64,000 nucleotides of DNA, taken from contig AP031357.1 in NCBI GenBank assembly GCA_037833965.1, positions 4,794,001 through 4,858,000 on the forward strand, read 5' to 3'. Both the position numbers and the translations under genes were made by a program. How positions within the stretch are numbered: position 1 is the first letter of the stretch; the number at the start of each line of letters is the position of its first letter. Source of the DNA: Marchantia polymorpha subsp. ruderalis (lineage: Eukaryota > Streptophyta > Marchantiopsida > Marchantiales > Marchantiaceae). Shown in pieces: positions 47,184 to 58,452 of this stretch. Under the pieces are notes generated by a model. The model was not told the DNA's origin. It did no database searches and saw only the letters and a program-made list of their open reading frames with translations.

Positions 47184-50018
47184 ACTGTGGGACTGGGAAG
47201 GAGTGAGACGAGTCACACTGAGGGCATTGTCGACCCTAGTGACTGTCACGAAGTACAACTCAGTCCCGGCAAGTGCTTGAAGGTATCAAGCGCAGTAAGA
47301 GGAGACGAGCTAAGGAAAGTACAGGCGTTCCTTAGCCACTATGTCGACGTCTTCGCCTGGAAGATCGAGGACATGAAGGGGATACCCGCACGGTATGGGG
47401 AACACCGTATCGATTTACTGGACGACTCAGTACCCATACGACAGCGCCAGTATCGCCTCAACCCAAAGTACTCCTTGCTAGTGAAAGAGGAGATAGATAA
47501 GTACTTGAGCGCTGGTATTATTTACCCGGTGCTCAGCAGTGAGTGGGTGTCGCCGATTGTTATCGTACCCAAGAAGTTGACGGGTAAGATACGAGTGTGT
47601 CAGGATTTCCGGAAGTTGAATGCAGCAACACGCAAGGATCATCACCCGTTACCATTCACGGATGCCATTCTAGACCATGTCGCAGGACATGAATGTTATA
47701 GCTTCCTGGATGGGTTCTCAGGTTACAATCAGGTGTCTATCCGTGAACAGGACAAGGATAAAACTACGTTCACAACCGACTGGGGAACTTACGCATACCA
47801 CAAGATGCCCTTCGGTCTGTGCAACGCGCCTGCCACCTTTCAACGGATGATGACCAATATCTTTCAGGAACAACTGAGGAAGTTCCTGGAAATATTCATA
47901 GATGACTTCTGTGTCTTTGGGAAGCGGTCTGAACACCTAAGTCATTTGAAGCAGACCTTCGATAAATGTAGAGAGAGCAGTTTATCACTGCATCCCGAGA
48001 AGTGCTTTTTCTTTATGACTAGTGGGATCTTGTTGGGTCATCGAGTCTCGGCAGACGGCATTGCGGTGGACATCGAGAAGGTCAAGGTTATACTCGAGCT
48101 TGAGCCACCCACGAATCTAAGAGAGCTGCGAGCATTCCTGGGTCATGTGGGCTACTACCGAAGATTCATACACATGTATGCAATACTGGCGGCGGACCTG
48201 ACCAAGTTGTTGAAGAAGGACGAGCCTTATGCTTGGGGTGCGAACCAGCAGACAGCATTTGAAGCTCTGAAAGCGAAACTCACGACTGCTCCCGTACTAA
48301 GGAGTCCAGACTGGAATCGACCATTCCATGTTTACGTTGACACATCGGCATTCGCCATCGGTGTAGTACTGAGTCAAAAGGATGACAACAAAAAGGACTA
48401 CCCGATCTACTTCGCGAGCCGACAGCTGTCTCTAGCAGAGCGGAAGTACACCACGACGGAGAGAGAAGCGTTGGGGATGGTGTACTCCTGTAAAAAGTTT
48501 CGTCACTACCTAATCTGCTACGAGTTTGTGTTCCATGTGGACCACTACGCATTGCAACACCTAGTCAAGAAAGCCGACCTATCCGGTCGAATCGCCAGGT
48601 GGGTGTTGTTACTACAAGAGTTCACCTACACAGTCCAGACCAGGAAAGGGGTGCACCACGGAAATGCGGATTACTTGTCCCGATTATGGACACAGCCGAC
48701 AGAGGAGGAATTGGTGGACGATTTTCCAGATGAAGAGTTATTTCAGTTGTCTGCAGGACATGAGTCCCGCTATGCCGACCTGTATCGATATCTGCTAACC
48801 CTCCAGTGCCCTGAGGGCATGGATTTGGAACAGCGAACTGTCTTTATTCATAAGGCAGGCCCGTACCAACTCCAGCAGGGGGTTTTGTTCAAGAAGATGG
48901 CGGATGAGCGCTTATGCAGATGCCTGGAGGAATCAGAAGTACCAAGAATAGTGAGTGCGATGCACACAGAGGAGGCGGGTGGACACTATGCCACCAGGAA
49001 CACGGTCACAAAGATCCTAAATGCGGGATATTGGTGGCCGACCATGTTTAAGGATGTTCTCGATTACATCCGCAAGTGCGACAGTTGCCAGAGGACGGGG
49101 AGACCGACGCCTACAACACGATGGCCCCTGACTCCCATCATGCCTCTAGCACCTTTCGAAAAGTGGGGTATTGACTTTGTAGGGCCGATACAACCAGTGA
49201 CTAGAAGTACACGAAGGCGCTACATTCTGGTAGCAACGGACTACGCCACCAAGATGGTGGAGGCCAGAGCCACCAGAAGGGATGATGCTGCCACAGTCGC
49301 CGCATTCTTGTTTGAGTCGATCATCACACGCTACGGATGTCCCTTAGAGCTAGTCAGCGACCGGGGCACGCATTTTCTGAATCAGATCATCGAAGATCTG
49401 ACACGGTATTTCCACATCAAGCACCGGAAGACTACTCCATACAATCCCAAGGCAAATGGACTGACGGAGAAGTCCAATGGTCTGCTGTGTAAAATACTAC
49501 TCAAGGTCACGGTGAATCACGCTCACGACTGGGATACGAAGCTAGCAGCCGCTCTATGGGCGTACCGCACAGCTGAGAAGATCACGACCAAACAGACACC
49601 ATACTTTCTGGTGTATGGGCAACACCCGATCCTCCCGATCGAATTTGAAGTACCCACCCAACGAACGTTGGATTTGCAGAGGATGGGCGCAGAGGAGAGT
49701 CAGCTCTACAGGTTACAGGAAGTCACGCTGCTGGATGAGCGGAGAAGAGACGCCGAAGATCGCACCAGGAAAATCCAGCTCCGCCGAAAGGAGAGATACG
49801 ACAAAAAGATCAAACCGGTACTCCTGCAGGCAGGTGATTTGGCATTGCTCTACGACAGCAGGCATGCCAGATTCCCAGGCAAACTGCACCTTAGGTGGAT
49901 GGGACCTTACAGGGTTGTCGAAGTCTTCCCGAATGGATCCATCCAACTTGCGGACCTGGCCGGCGATTTGTTAGGCACCCGAGTGAACGGGTGGCGGTTG
50001 AAGAAATACCACATGTGA
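47178..50018 (+). CDS. pol: Ty3 pol of the inner element: reverse transcriptase, RNase H, integrase
   Basis: Open for 947 codons after the TAG; the first ATG is at 47187 (positions counted from there). RT holds VPKKLTGKIRVCQDFRKLN (about 130-150), MPFGLCNAPATFQ and the catalytic FIDDF (about 237). RNase H holds VYVDTSAFAIGVVLS (about 382) and TTTEREAL. The integrase zinc part is H-x-H and CDSC (about 593-632). The DDE triad is in GIDFVG, VSDRGTHF and NGLTEKSN (about 661, 723, 760). The C-terminal GPY/F motif is MGPYRVVEV, with end VNGWRLKKYHM. No chromodomain. It is likely made only as a gag-protease-pol fusion by readthrough. No disabling change is visible in pol. Confidence 0.92.
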   Translation, partial: QLTVGLGRSETSHTEGIVDPSDCHEVQLSPGKCLKVSSAVRGDELRKVQAFLSHYVDVFAWKIEDMKGIPARYGEHRIDLLDDSVPIRQRQYRLNPKYSLLVKEEIDKYLSAGIIYPVLSSEWVSPIVIVPKKLTGKIRVCQDFRKLNAATRKDHHPLPFTDAILDHVAGHECYSFLDGFSGYNQVSIREQDKDKTTFTTDWGTYAYHKMPFGLCNAPATFQRMMTNIFQEQLRKFLEIFIDDFCVFGKRSEHLSHLKQTFDKCRESSLSLHPEKCFFFMTSGILLGHRVSADGIAVDIEKVKVILELEPPTNLRELRAFLGHVGYYRRFIHMYAILAADLTKLLKKDEPYAWGANQQTAFEALKAKLTTAPVLRSPDWNRPFHVYVDTSAFAIGVVLSQKDDNKKDYPIYFASRQLSLAERKYTTTEREALGMVYSCKKFRHYLICYEFVFHVDHYALQHLVKKADLSGRIARWVLLLQEFTYTVQTRKGVHHGNADYLSRLWTQPTEEELVDDFPDEELFQLSAGHESRYADLYRYLLTLQCPEGMDLEQRTVFIHKAGPYQLQQGVLFKKMADERLCRCLEESEVPRIVSAMHTEEAGGHYATRNTVTKILNAGYWWPTMFKDVLDYIRKCDSCQRTGRPTPTTRWPLTPIMPLAPFEKWGIDFVGPIQPVTRSTRRRYILVATDYATKMVEARATRRDDAATVAAFLFESIITRYGCPLELVSDRGTHFLNQIIEDLTRYFHIKHRKTTPYNPKANGLTEKSNGLLCKILLKVTVNHAHDWDTKLAAALWAYRTAEKITTKQTPYFLVYGQHPILPIEFEVPTQRTLDLQRMGAEESQLYRLQEVTLLDERRRDAEDRTRKIQLRRKERYDKKIKPVLLQAGDLALLYDSRHARFPGKLHLRWMGPYRVVEVFPNGSIQLADLAGDLLGTRVNGWRLKKYHM

Positions 50019-50042
50019 GTGTTCGCGTGGGCGCTCACAATT

Positions 50043-50053
50043 GAGGAGGGGGG
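50043..50053 (+). other. Polypurine tract of the inner element
   Basis: GAGGAGGGGGG, two bases before the 3' LTR start at 50056; primes plus-strand synthesis. Confidence 0.85.
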
Positions 50054-50055
50054 CA

Positions 50056-51848
50056 TGTGGTACCCCACTTTTGGCAATTTTGAGGAAATTAAAACATTTT
50101 TGGAAAACTGTACCCTGGCAGCATTGTAAATAGCCTTCGGTACATCAAAACAGAGTGAATCCGGAAGATCGCGGGGATTCTCGAGGGATCTTGTAGAATC
50201 TGGGATTTGGGGTGCCGCAGTAAGGACAGGCACCACCCTCCCTGCGAGCTCCGCAGTTAGGATCTCTACAGCGCAAGGCGCAAAATCCGCCTTCGGAGGT
50301 TGCGTCCGCGGCTGTAGGGAAACCCCCCGTAATTAGGTAAGCCCTCGGGCGCCTTGACCAAGTTAGGGTCCCGTTGGAAAGATCTCGACGCGCTGATTCT
50401 AACGAGCCCAAGAACGCTTGGAACGGACGAGGACTTAGGGAGTTATCGCTACTGGAAGAAAAGCAGGCGGATCGCACGAAGGTGGAGACGGCGAGGCGAG
50501 TCGCCCACTGTCTCAAGGGCTACGCCCACTGGGAAGTGAAGGCGCAGGAGAAACTCACACTGCGTGAGTTTGAATTGCGCGCAGCCGGGTTGTTGTCAGG
50601 CGACAGTAGGAGTCGGCGGAAGGTAGCGAAGAAGCTCGAGGCCTTTCTGTCGAAGGCACAGGATACCATGTCCGCCCTCGAGGGGGAGGTGTCCGCGGCG
50701 TTGCAGCGGTTGGGACTGCGCAGTCGAGCGGAAGAGTGGCAGGGTAGGGAGTTAGTGCGCGGCAGTCGGCCGCGCAGGAGACGTAGTACAGGTTCCGCGG
50801 AGTGTAGTGTAGCGTGGTTCCGTGCAGGCGTGTAGCGTAGTGCAGTGTAGTGTTAGGTAGGACTTAGAAGGTATAAAATAGTTCCAGGCGTTTTGCCTCG
50901 GGTTCTTTCCCATCAGAAGTGCAGATCAGGAACCCATTTCCTTTGCGTGTTTGTGTCCTTGAGTTCTGTCACCACGCACGAGGAGTTACAACTTAGCGTT
51001 CCGCATGTTGTAGCTGAAGGCCTTCGGCCGAATGTTCAGAGCTAGTACATTGGTTAGAGACTTGAGTAGTTCGGAACTGCACCTGCGGGTGACTGCCGAT
51101 GCTCAGAGCCAGTGACTAGTTAGATACTTGAACAGTTTCGCCCCTACACCTTCGAGTGTTTCTTTCTGATTGTACTCCTTGGGATTTTTCCCCTGAATGC
51201 CAAAGTGAAGTTTTGTTACTTCGTGTAAGCCTTGGTTGTAAATTCAGGTTACGCTGCAGCAGGTGCCTTCAGGGTAACCCCTGTAGTATTTCTGGGAATG
51301 ACAAGTGCCTGAGAATTCAAACTCTTCAATAGACTGTTGTTGTGTTACTGGAATGTTTCACAATGAGTCCTTCAGTGCGGACCTGTGTTCTCTGCGCGTT
51401 TTGTGAGTTGAGAGTGTTGTTCACCGCGTATGAGTGACTTCGATCCGAAGTAGGCAGTCCAAACCGGGTTTCCTACACTAGCAGCAAGCTAGTGGAAGTG
51501 TTGTAAAAGCCGGAGTTGGAAGTCACTGCCCGCAGCTTTGCCGAGTGTACTCTTGAGAGACTTTCCCCCTGAAATCTTGAAGTAGAGGTCCTAACGGATC
51601 TCTGGGTTGTGTTTCTGTAGTTTCAGGTGTGTGTGTGTTTGTGTGTGTGTTACGCTGCACTGTGCGACCTCCGAGTGCGCTCCGAGTGGACACTTGCAGT
51701 ATTTCTGGGAGTGACAGTCGCCTGAGAATTCAAACTCCTCAATAGTCTGTTAAAACGTGACACTTTGTACCCTGTGTGTTCCTCTGTCCCTGTGGGTTCG
51801 ACCTTTCTACCACTATATTGCAGTTTTAGCCTTTAGTGGGTTATTACA
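50056..51848 (+). repeat. 3' LTR of the inner Ty3 element
   Basis: 1793 bp, same termini and no difference from the 5' LTR seen by eye, at a constant offset of 7590. TATAAAATA at 50872-50880. Confidence 0.95.
50374..50835 (+). pseudogene. Remnant of the U3 accessory ORF in the inner 3' LTR
   Basis: Exact duplicate of 42784-43245. This copy would lie in the 3' part of genomic RNA. Confidence 0.7.
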
Positions 51849-54509
51849 TTCCAGTTCACCTACCGAGAGCATTGAGCTAACAGTTCTATTGGACATTCCT
51901 CCGACAGAAACTCTTCCTGAGTTTGGCCAACCTAGGATCAGTCCGTCGACAGGATCACCAATGGCATACCATCAAGCCAACCTCCGCCAGGTGTTTTCCC
52001 AACCTATCACCAAACATTCGTATCCAAGATACACGGGAACGGGCGACGACGATGATGCAGATTCATACATAAAGCTCTTCGAGTCTGTCTCCATCGCCAA
52101 TCGTGAGACCAGTGATGAAGACAGACTGCGAATCTTTCCTAGCCTGCTACGCAGACGAGCTCGTAGCTGGTACAACCATGAGAGCACCGACCCCACTGGC
52201 ATCCGGACTTGGGATCAGCTCAAGGAAAAGTTTCTGAGGCGGTTTTGCGAACTCGGATATGACAGTCGAGTACTGACCCGGCTTCGAAATCTTCGACGCG
52301 AGCGGAAGGAGAATCTTCGAGACTATACTGAGAGATTCCAAGACCTCCTAGATCGAATTCCGAAGACAGGCCCAGGAGAACCATTTTCGGTACAACAAGC
52401 AGTGGATTGGTATGTGACAGGGCTCTCAAGAGAAATGGAGACCTTCTGTAGGAGAGGCAAGACTGACACAATCCAAGATGTGATAGCTTCCGCGGAGACC
52501 TTTGAGACGTCAACCCTTGACACTCCAAGACGCGACCGACGGTCGACGAAGAAGAAATCGCAAGGCGGACGTCGGAAGAAAAGGAACTCGCCTTCCTCGA
52601 CAGAAGAATCAAGCTCCTCCGAATCAAGTTCTTCCTCGGAAGAGGAGAGGACTCGTCATCTTCAGAAGAAGAAAGACGGAAGAAGAAACGCAGTACGATC
52701 AAGAAGAAGGATCGAGGTAAGGGAATCCCAGTGAAAAGTCAAGGGGACATCGCAGCCAAGGTACACAACCTGGTGAAGAATTTTGCGGACCTGAAAGTAC
52801 ATGTAGTGGGAGGCCAAGACCGACGTAAATCACCTGCGAGACAACGAGCGAATCTCTGGTGTACTACGTGCGGACAGGTGGGACATGCCAACACGGAGTG
52901 CATGTCCGCGCGCCCATCTTACCCAGTGAATGCGGTCGAATGGGCACCACAGTGGGAGAATCCCATGTATTATGCTGAGCTGCCCGTGTATTATGCTGAG
53001 CCGGTTGAGGACACCGCCTACTCGGTACAAACAGCTCCAGCTACAACTCCGAACCCACCGGTGCATATACCGCGCTTTGTTCCGAGGGAAATGGCGGGTA
53101 CGCTCCCACCAAGACGCATGGCACCTCCAGGAAATCACAACCGACCTCGACCACAATTCGATGGTTGCTACAACTGCGGAGACATGGAACATTACGCGCC
53201 AAGCTGTCCCCACCCAAGGAAGCCAATGGGGTATGCACCGTTGTGCAGCAATTGCAAGAAGTCTGGACATACAGCAGCCGAGTGTGATCAGCCACAACTC
53301 CCTAGGCCAGCCGTGCGTTTCGTATCGACACCTGGCAAGGAAGAGGTGCAGGTCAACCAGGTAGAACTGAGTCTGGACCCAGCTGAAGGAGACGAAGTAT
53401 GGCCAAAGGAAGAAGTAATGTGCGGTCGGGTAGAAACCCGAAGTTCGAAGAGGAGGGGCGAAGGCCACGAGGACACTTGCCGCCTCGAGCGTAGGGAAGA
53501 GAGGAGGAAGTCTAAAGAAGTCAGAGAAGGCCAAAGGAGAAGGCCGGGTACACCTCCGGCGATGAGGAACACCCAGCCGGAGCAGAACTTAGAGAAGGCG
53601 GACAGGTATTCGGAAGAGTTCCGGACTCGAGACTACCTTCCGGACATCAAAGATGAGGTGAGTCACCTCATCAAGGAAGCACTGGGCGCCGGAACGACAT
53701 CTGACGACCGGAAGGCGGCTAGGCCCCCTACACCACTTCCGACCGCGAGTACAGGGAAGCTTCCGGCTGTGACTTCCAACACTTCCTACGACATAGTGGA
53801 GGACATAGGGAGTCAGAGGGCAAATATTTCCTTCCACCAGTTGTTGGAGGACAATAAGACGTACAGAATGATGCTGCTGCTTTCGTTGCGCCGACCACGC
53901 AAACCACGCAAAGAGAAACTTCCGGCTGTGTACAGAGTGGAAGGAGGAGACCTAGGACCTCCAGAGATCGACGTAGAGATCGGAGGCTGCGTCATACAGA
54001 AGGTACCAGTGGACTCCGGCTCGGGCGTGAATATCATGACCGAGGAGACAGCGAACTCCTTGGGGTTCCAGACCTTCGAGCCTACAACCCGAGTGTTGCG
54101 ACTGGCCGATCAAACGCGCAGAATGCCACTAGGAATGTTGAGCAATGTGAGAACCAACATTGGAGGAGTGGACTTTCAACTGTCCTACATAATATTGCAA
54201 CCTCTAATGAAGAAAGGTTATGATGTGCTGCTTGGCAGACCGTGGCTATACGATGCCAAAGCAAGGTGTGACTGGAGGAGGAAGAGATTACAGTTCCGGA
54301 ACCCTGCGGACCCTCCGACTGTCATTACCGTACCATGGACCAAGGTACCCCATGAGGGCGAAACACCTTCCACCACCTCCGGTTACACAACTGGAGGGGA
54401 GACCAGCTCGCCATGCACTTCAGAGACAGAAACGTCGGAGGAATTTATGGGCTACGTCACTTGCTGCTCCATTGAGGAGGAAGGAGACGATGTGCATCCG
54501 GATGACGAA

Positions 54510-54518
54510 TAGCAACTA
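54510..54518 (+). promoter_or_regulatory. Predicted stop-codon readthrough site, outer element
   Basis: TAG CAA CTA between HPDDE of the protease frame and the RT frame. It fits UAG CAR YYA. The third codon differs from the inner copy by one base but still fits the consensus. Confidence 0.7.
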
Positions 54519-57341
54519 GCAGCCGGACTGGGCAGAAGCGAGATCAGTCACACAGAGGGGATTGTCGACCCAAGTGATTGCTGCGAACTGCAACTCAGTC
54601 CAGGTAAAGGCTTGAAGGTGTCAAGCCAGGTACAAGGAGAAGAGTTGAACAGGGTACAGGCGTTTCTTCGCCAGTATGAGGATGTCTTCGCATGGAAGAT
54701 TGAAGACATGAAAGGCATACCTGCAAGGTATGGGGAGCACAGGATCGACTTGTTGGACGAGGCAGTTCCAGTTTGCAGGCTCAACCCAAAATATTCATTA
54801 TTGGTGAAGGACGAAATCGATAAGTACATGAGCGCAGGAATCATCTACCCGGTACTCAGTAGCGAGTGGGTGTCGCCTATCGTGATCGTGCCCAAGAAAC
54901 TGACGGGTAAGATCCGGGTGTGCCAAGACTTCCGAAAGCTGAACGTAGCAACGAGGAAGGACCATCACCCTCTTCCTTTCACGGACTCTATTTTGGACCA
55001 TGTCGCAGGGCATGAATGCTACAGTTTCCTAGACGGATTCTCCGGCTACAACCAGATGTCCATCAGGGAATAGGACAAGGACAAAACAACCTTCACGACC
55101 GACTGGGGAACCTATGCTTATCACAAGATGCCATTCGGGCTGTGCAACGCGCCAGCGACGTTCCAGCGGATGATGACAAACATCTTCCAAGAGCACCTGA
55201 GGAAATTCCTAGAAATTTTCATCGACGACTTTTGTGTCTTCGGTAAGAGGTCGGAGCACCTTAACCATCTTCGGCAGACGTTCGACAGATGTAGGGAGAG
55301 CAGTTTGTCCTTGCACCCTGAGAAGTGTTTTTTCTTCATGACCAGCGGAATCCTGCTGGGGCACCGAGTTTCGTCCGATGGCATTGCAGTGGATGTAGAG
55401 AAGGTGAAGATTATTCTCGAACTTCAGCCGCCAACGAATCTGCGTGAGTTGAGGGCCTTCCTTGGCCATGTAGGTTATTACAGAAGGTTCATAAATATGT
55501 ACGCCATCTTGGCAGCCGATCTGACGAAGCTGCTTAAGAAGGAGGAACCCTATGTGTGGAGCAAGGAGCAACAGCTGGCCTTTGAAACACTCAAAGCCAA
55601 ACTGACGACTGCTCCGGTTCTGAGAAGTCCGGATTGGAACAGACCTTTCCATGTCTATGTAGACACGTCGGCATTTGCAATCGGAGTGGTTCTCAGTCAG
55701 AAGGACGACAACAAGAAAGACTACCCGATTTACTTCGCGAGTCGTCAGTTGTCAGCAGCAGAGAAGAAGTACACGACAACTGAGAGGGAGGCGTTGGGGA
55801 TGGTGTACTCCTGTAAGAAGTTCCGACATTATTTGATCTGCTACGAGTTCGTGTTTCATGTAGATCATTACGCCTTACAGCACCTGGTGAAGAAGGCGGA
55901 TCTGTCCGGACAAATTGCCAGGTGGGTACTACTGCTGCAGGAATTCACCTACACTGTACAGACAAGGAAAGGCGTTCACCATGAGAACGCGGACTACCTC
56001 CCCCGACTATGGACCGAACCCATAGAGGAGGAAGTAGTGGATGATTTTCCCGACGAACAACTTTTTCAGTTGTCCGCCAGCCATGAGTCCAGGTACGCGG
56101 ACTTATACAGGTTTCTGCTCACACTCCAATGTCCGGAAGGATTGGATGCGGAGCAGCGCACAGTCTTCGTTCATAAAGCGGGACCTTACCAGCTTCAACA
56201 GGGGGTCTTGTTCAAGAAAATGGCAGACGAGAGGCTGTGCAGATGTTTAGAGGAGTCCGAAGTACCGCGAGTCGTTAAAGCCATGCACACAGAAGACGCT
56301 GATGGTCATTACGCCACCAGAAATACAGTGATCAAAATTGTGAATGCAGGATACTGGTGGCCGACGATGTTCAAAGATGTACACGACTACGTTCGCAAAT
56401 GCGACAGCTGCCAAAGGACGGGAAGGCCGACTCCGACCACGAGATGGCCTCTTACACCAATCATGCCATTGGCACCATTTGAAAAATGGGGGATCGACTT
56501 CGTGGGACCAATACAACCTGTCACTAAAGGCACGCGCAGGCGCTACATATTGGTAGCAACAGACTATGCGACCAAGATGGTGGAGGCAGAGGCCACAAGG
56601 CACGACGACGCAGCCGCAGTAGCACGGTTCCTATTCGAATCAATCATCACACGCTACGGGTGCCCACTAGAAATAGTCAGTGACAGGGGAACGCATTTTC
56701 TGAATCAGGTGATAGAAAGTTTGACGCGGCACTTCCAGATTAAGCATCGGAAGACTACTCCATACAACCCCAAGGCGAATGGTCTGACAGAGAAGTCCAA
56801 TGGATTGCTCTGTAAGATACTCCTCAAGGTGACTGTGAACCATGCTCATGACTGGGACACCAAGCTACCGGCCGCCTTATGGGCATATAGAACGGCAGAA
56901 AAAGTCACCACCAGGCAAACACCTTACTTTCTAGTTTATGGGCAACATCCGATCTTACCCATCGAATTCGAGATACCTACCTAGAGGACCTTAGATCGGA
57001 GAAGGCTGGACGCGGAAGAAAGTCAGGCATATCGACTGCAAGAAGTAATGGCACTGGGGGAAAGACGTCAAGAGGCCGAAGATCGAACAAAGCAACTACA
57101 ACTCAGGCGGAAGGAGAAGTACAATCGAAGACTCAAACCAGTACTACTGGAGAAGGGCGACTTGGCTCTGCTATACGATAGCAGACATGCTAGATTTCCA
57201 GGCAAGCTACACTTGAGATGGATGGGACCTTACAAGGTGATAGAAGTTTTCCCAAATGGATCCATCCAACTCGCAGAACTGACAGGAGAATGGCTAGGCA
57301 CCCGCGTGAACGGGTGGCGTCTGAAGAAATACCACGTGTAA
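54513..57341 (+). pseudogene. pol: Ty3 pol of the outer element, two extra stops
   Basis: Collinear with the inner pol in one frame. Stops are TAG at 55071-55073 (after SIRE, where the inner copy has CAG) and TAG at 56982-56984 (after EIPT, where the inner copy has CAA). A few codons are missing before RLNPKYS (about 54772). RT FIDDF, RNase H VYVDTSAF, integrase zinc residues and DDE blocks are all still recognisable. The C-terminus from 57048 ends VNGWRLKKYHV. The enzyme would be truncated inside RT. Confidence 0.88.
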
Positions 57342-57365
57342 ATGTTCGCGTGGGCGCTCACAATT

Positions 57366-57376
57366 GAGGAGGGGGG
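57366..57376 (+). other. Polypurine tract of the outer element
   Basis: GAGGAGGGGGG, followed by CA and the 3' LTR at 57379. Identical to the inner tract. Confidence 0.85.
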
Positions 57377-58452
57377 CATGTGGTAACACACTTTTTGTTT
57401 TTTTTGCAGAATTTTAAACAATTTTAGAAAACTAGTACCGAAGCAGTGTTTGTAGTTAGAAAAGGGTACGTTAAAAAGAGTGGATTGATGAGATCGTCAC
57501 GAGGACACGAAGAATCACGTAGTCGGATGTACCAACGCCAATGTCTTCGGCGCCTTCGGCAAAAGCTCCTTTTCTGAGGTGTCTCTACTCACGCGCCTCC
57601 AGCGTATAAGGAAGCTACGCCTCCGGCGCAGACACCTCAGGAGGAGGTTTTGCTAAAGACGTCAGGAGAAGGGCCCGGACCTCTAAAGGCGTCCGACCAT
57701 GAGTGCGCCTTCGGCGATGCGCCGCTAGCGCGGAAAGGGGAAAACCTTCATAACGATCAGAATACACAGTAGATCCAGTTGGTTGAAGTTGCATTAGAAA
57801 GAGCTCGGGACGCTCGTTCTAACGAGCCCAAGAGCGTCGGAGATGGATCAGGGACGGAGAAGTTATGAGCGTCGGAAAACTCGTAGCCGGACAGGCGCCG
57901 TTCGCGCTAGGGTTCACGGCCGGAAAGGATTCCCGTACGCCCTCGGCGATGCGCCTTCGGCGGAATCATGCGCTCATAGGAGGAAACCAACTCAGAGTCG
58001 GAAGCGCCTTTGGCGGCTGTTCATGGAAGGAAAGCGCCGGTCGGATGTACGCCTCCGACGTGGCGCTGACGGCCGGATGCGCTGGCATGAGTTGCGCTGG
58101 CGGATATGCGCCGGCAGCAATGGACGAGGCATAAAGGACAAAATAAGCGGTACGACTGCGCGCCGGCATAATTCGCTCCGACTAGATGTGCGCCTCCAGC
58201 AAGGCGCCGACGGATAAGGAACGCACCAGCGGCGACACGCCTCCGGTGAGGGACGGGTTAGGAAAAGACAACATGGCCGACGTATACCCGGCGGCGGACT
58301 CGAGTGCGGAAGGTGGCCGCGGCGGGAGAATTCAACATTTACGCATGCGAATGCGCGCAGTGCGGAGACGTGAATTCGCGCATGCAAAGGGCGAACCGTT
58401 AGGCCGTATAGCCGGCTGCGTACGTTGTAACCAGTAAGAACGTTGGACGTTC

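Larger units (their letters stand above)
42466..51848 (+). mobile_element. Inner, young Ty3 retrotransposon (subfamily C, 9383 bp)
   Basis: Complete element with LTRs 42466-44258 and 50056-51848, both 1793 bp, in which I saw no difference by eye. Perfect TTCCA target duplications lie at 42461-42465 and 51849-51853, inside the gag leader of the outer element. The primer site, gag, protease, TAG-separated pol and polypurine tract are all present. Pol is fully open. Gag has a TGA and a one-base shift in an A run. This is the youngest insertion in the window. Confidence 0.95.
42297..54512 (+). pseudogene. gag-protease of the outer Ty3 element (interrupted and frameshifted)
   Basis: The ATG at 42297 opens a leader that reads to 42465 and continues in phase at 51854 after the young element (RS|SPTES). 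The Retrotrans_gag region holds LKEKFLRRFCELGYDSRVL and LRDYTERFQDLLDRIP (about 52210-52360). A one-base shift in the acidic Ser/Glu tract near 52640-52655 moves the frame to that of 52731-54512. This second part has three CCHC knuckles (CTTCGQVGHANTEC, CYNCGDMEHYAPSC, CSNCKKSGHTAAEC) and an aspartic protease with DSGSG at about 54016-54030 and a later LLGRPWLY. It ends at TAG 54510-54512. Confidence 0.85.

Noticed and set aside
46873..47184. Alternative frame over the gag/pol junction as a frameshift product
   Set aside because: Protease and RT are in the same frame around the TAG, so no shift is needed; readthrough is simpler.
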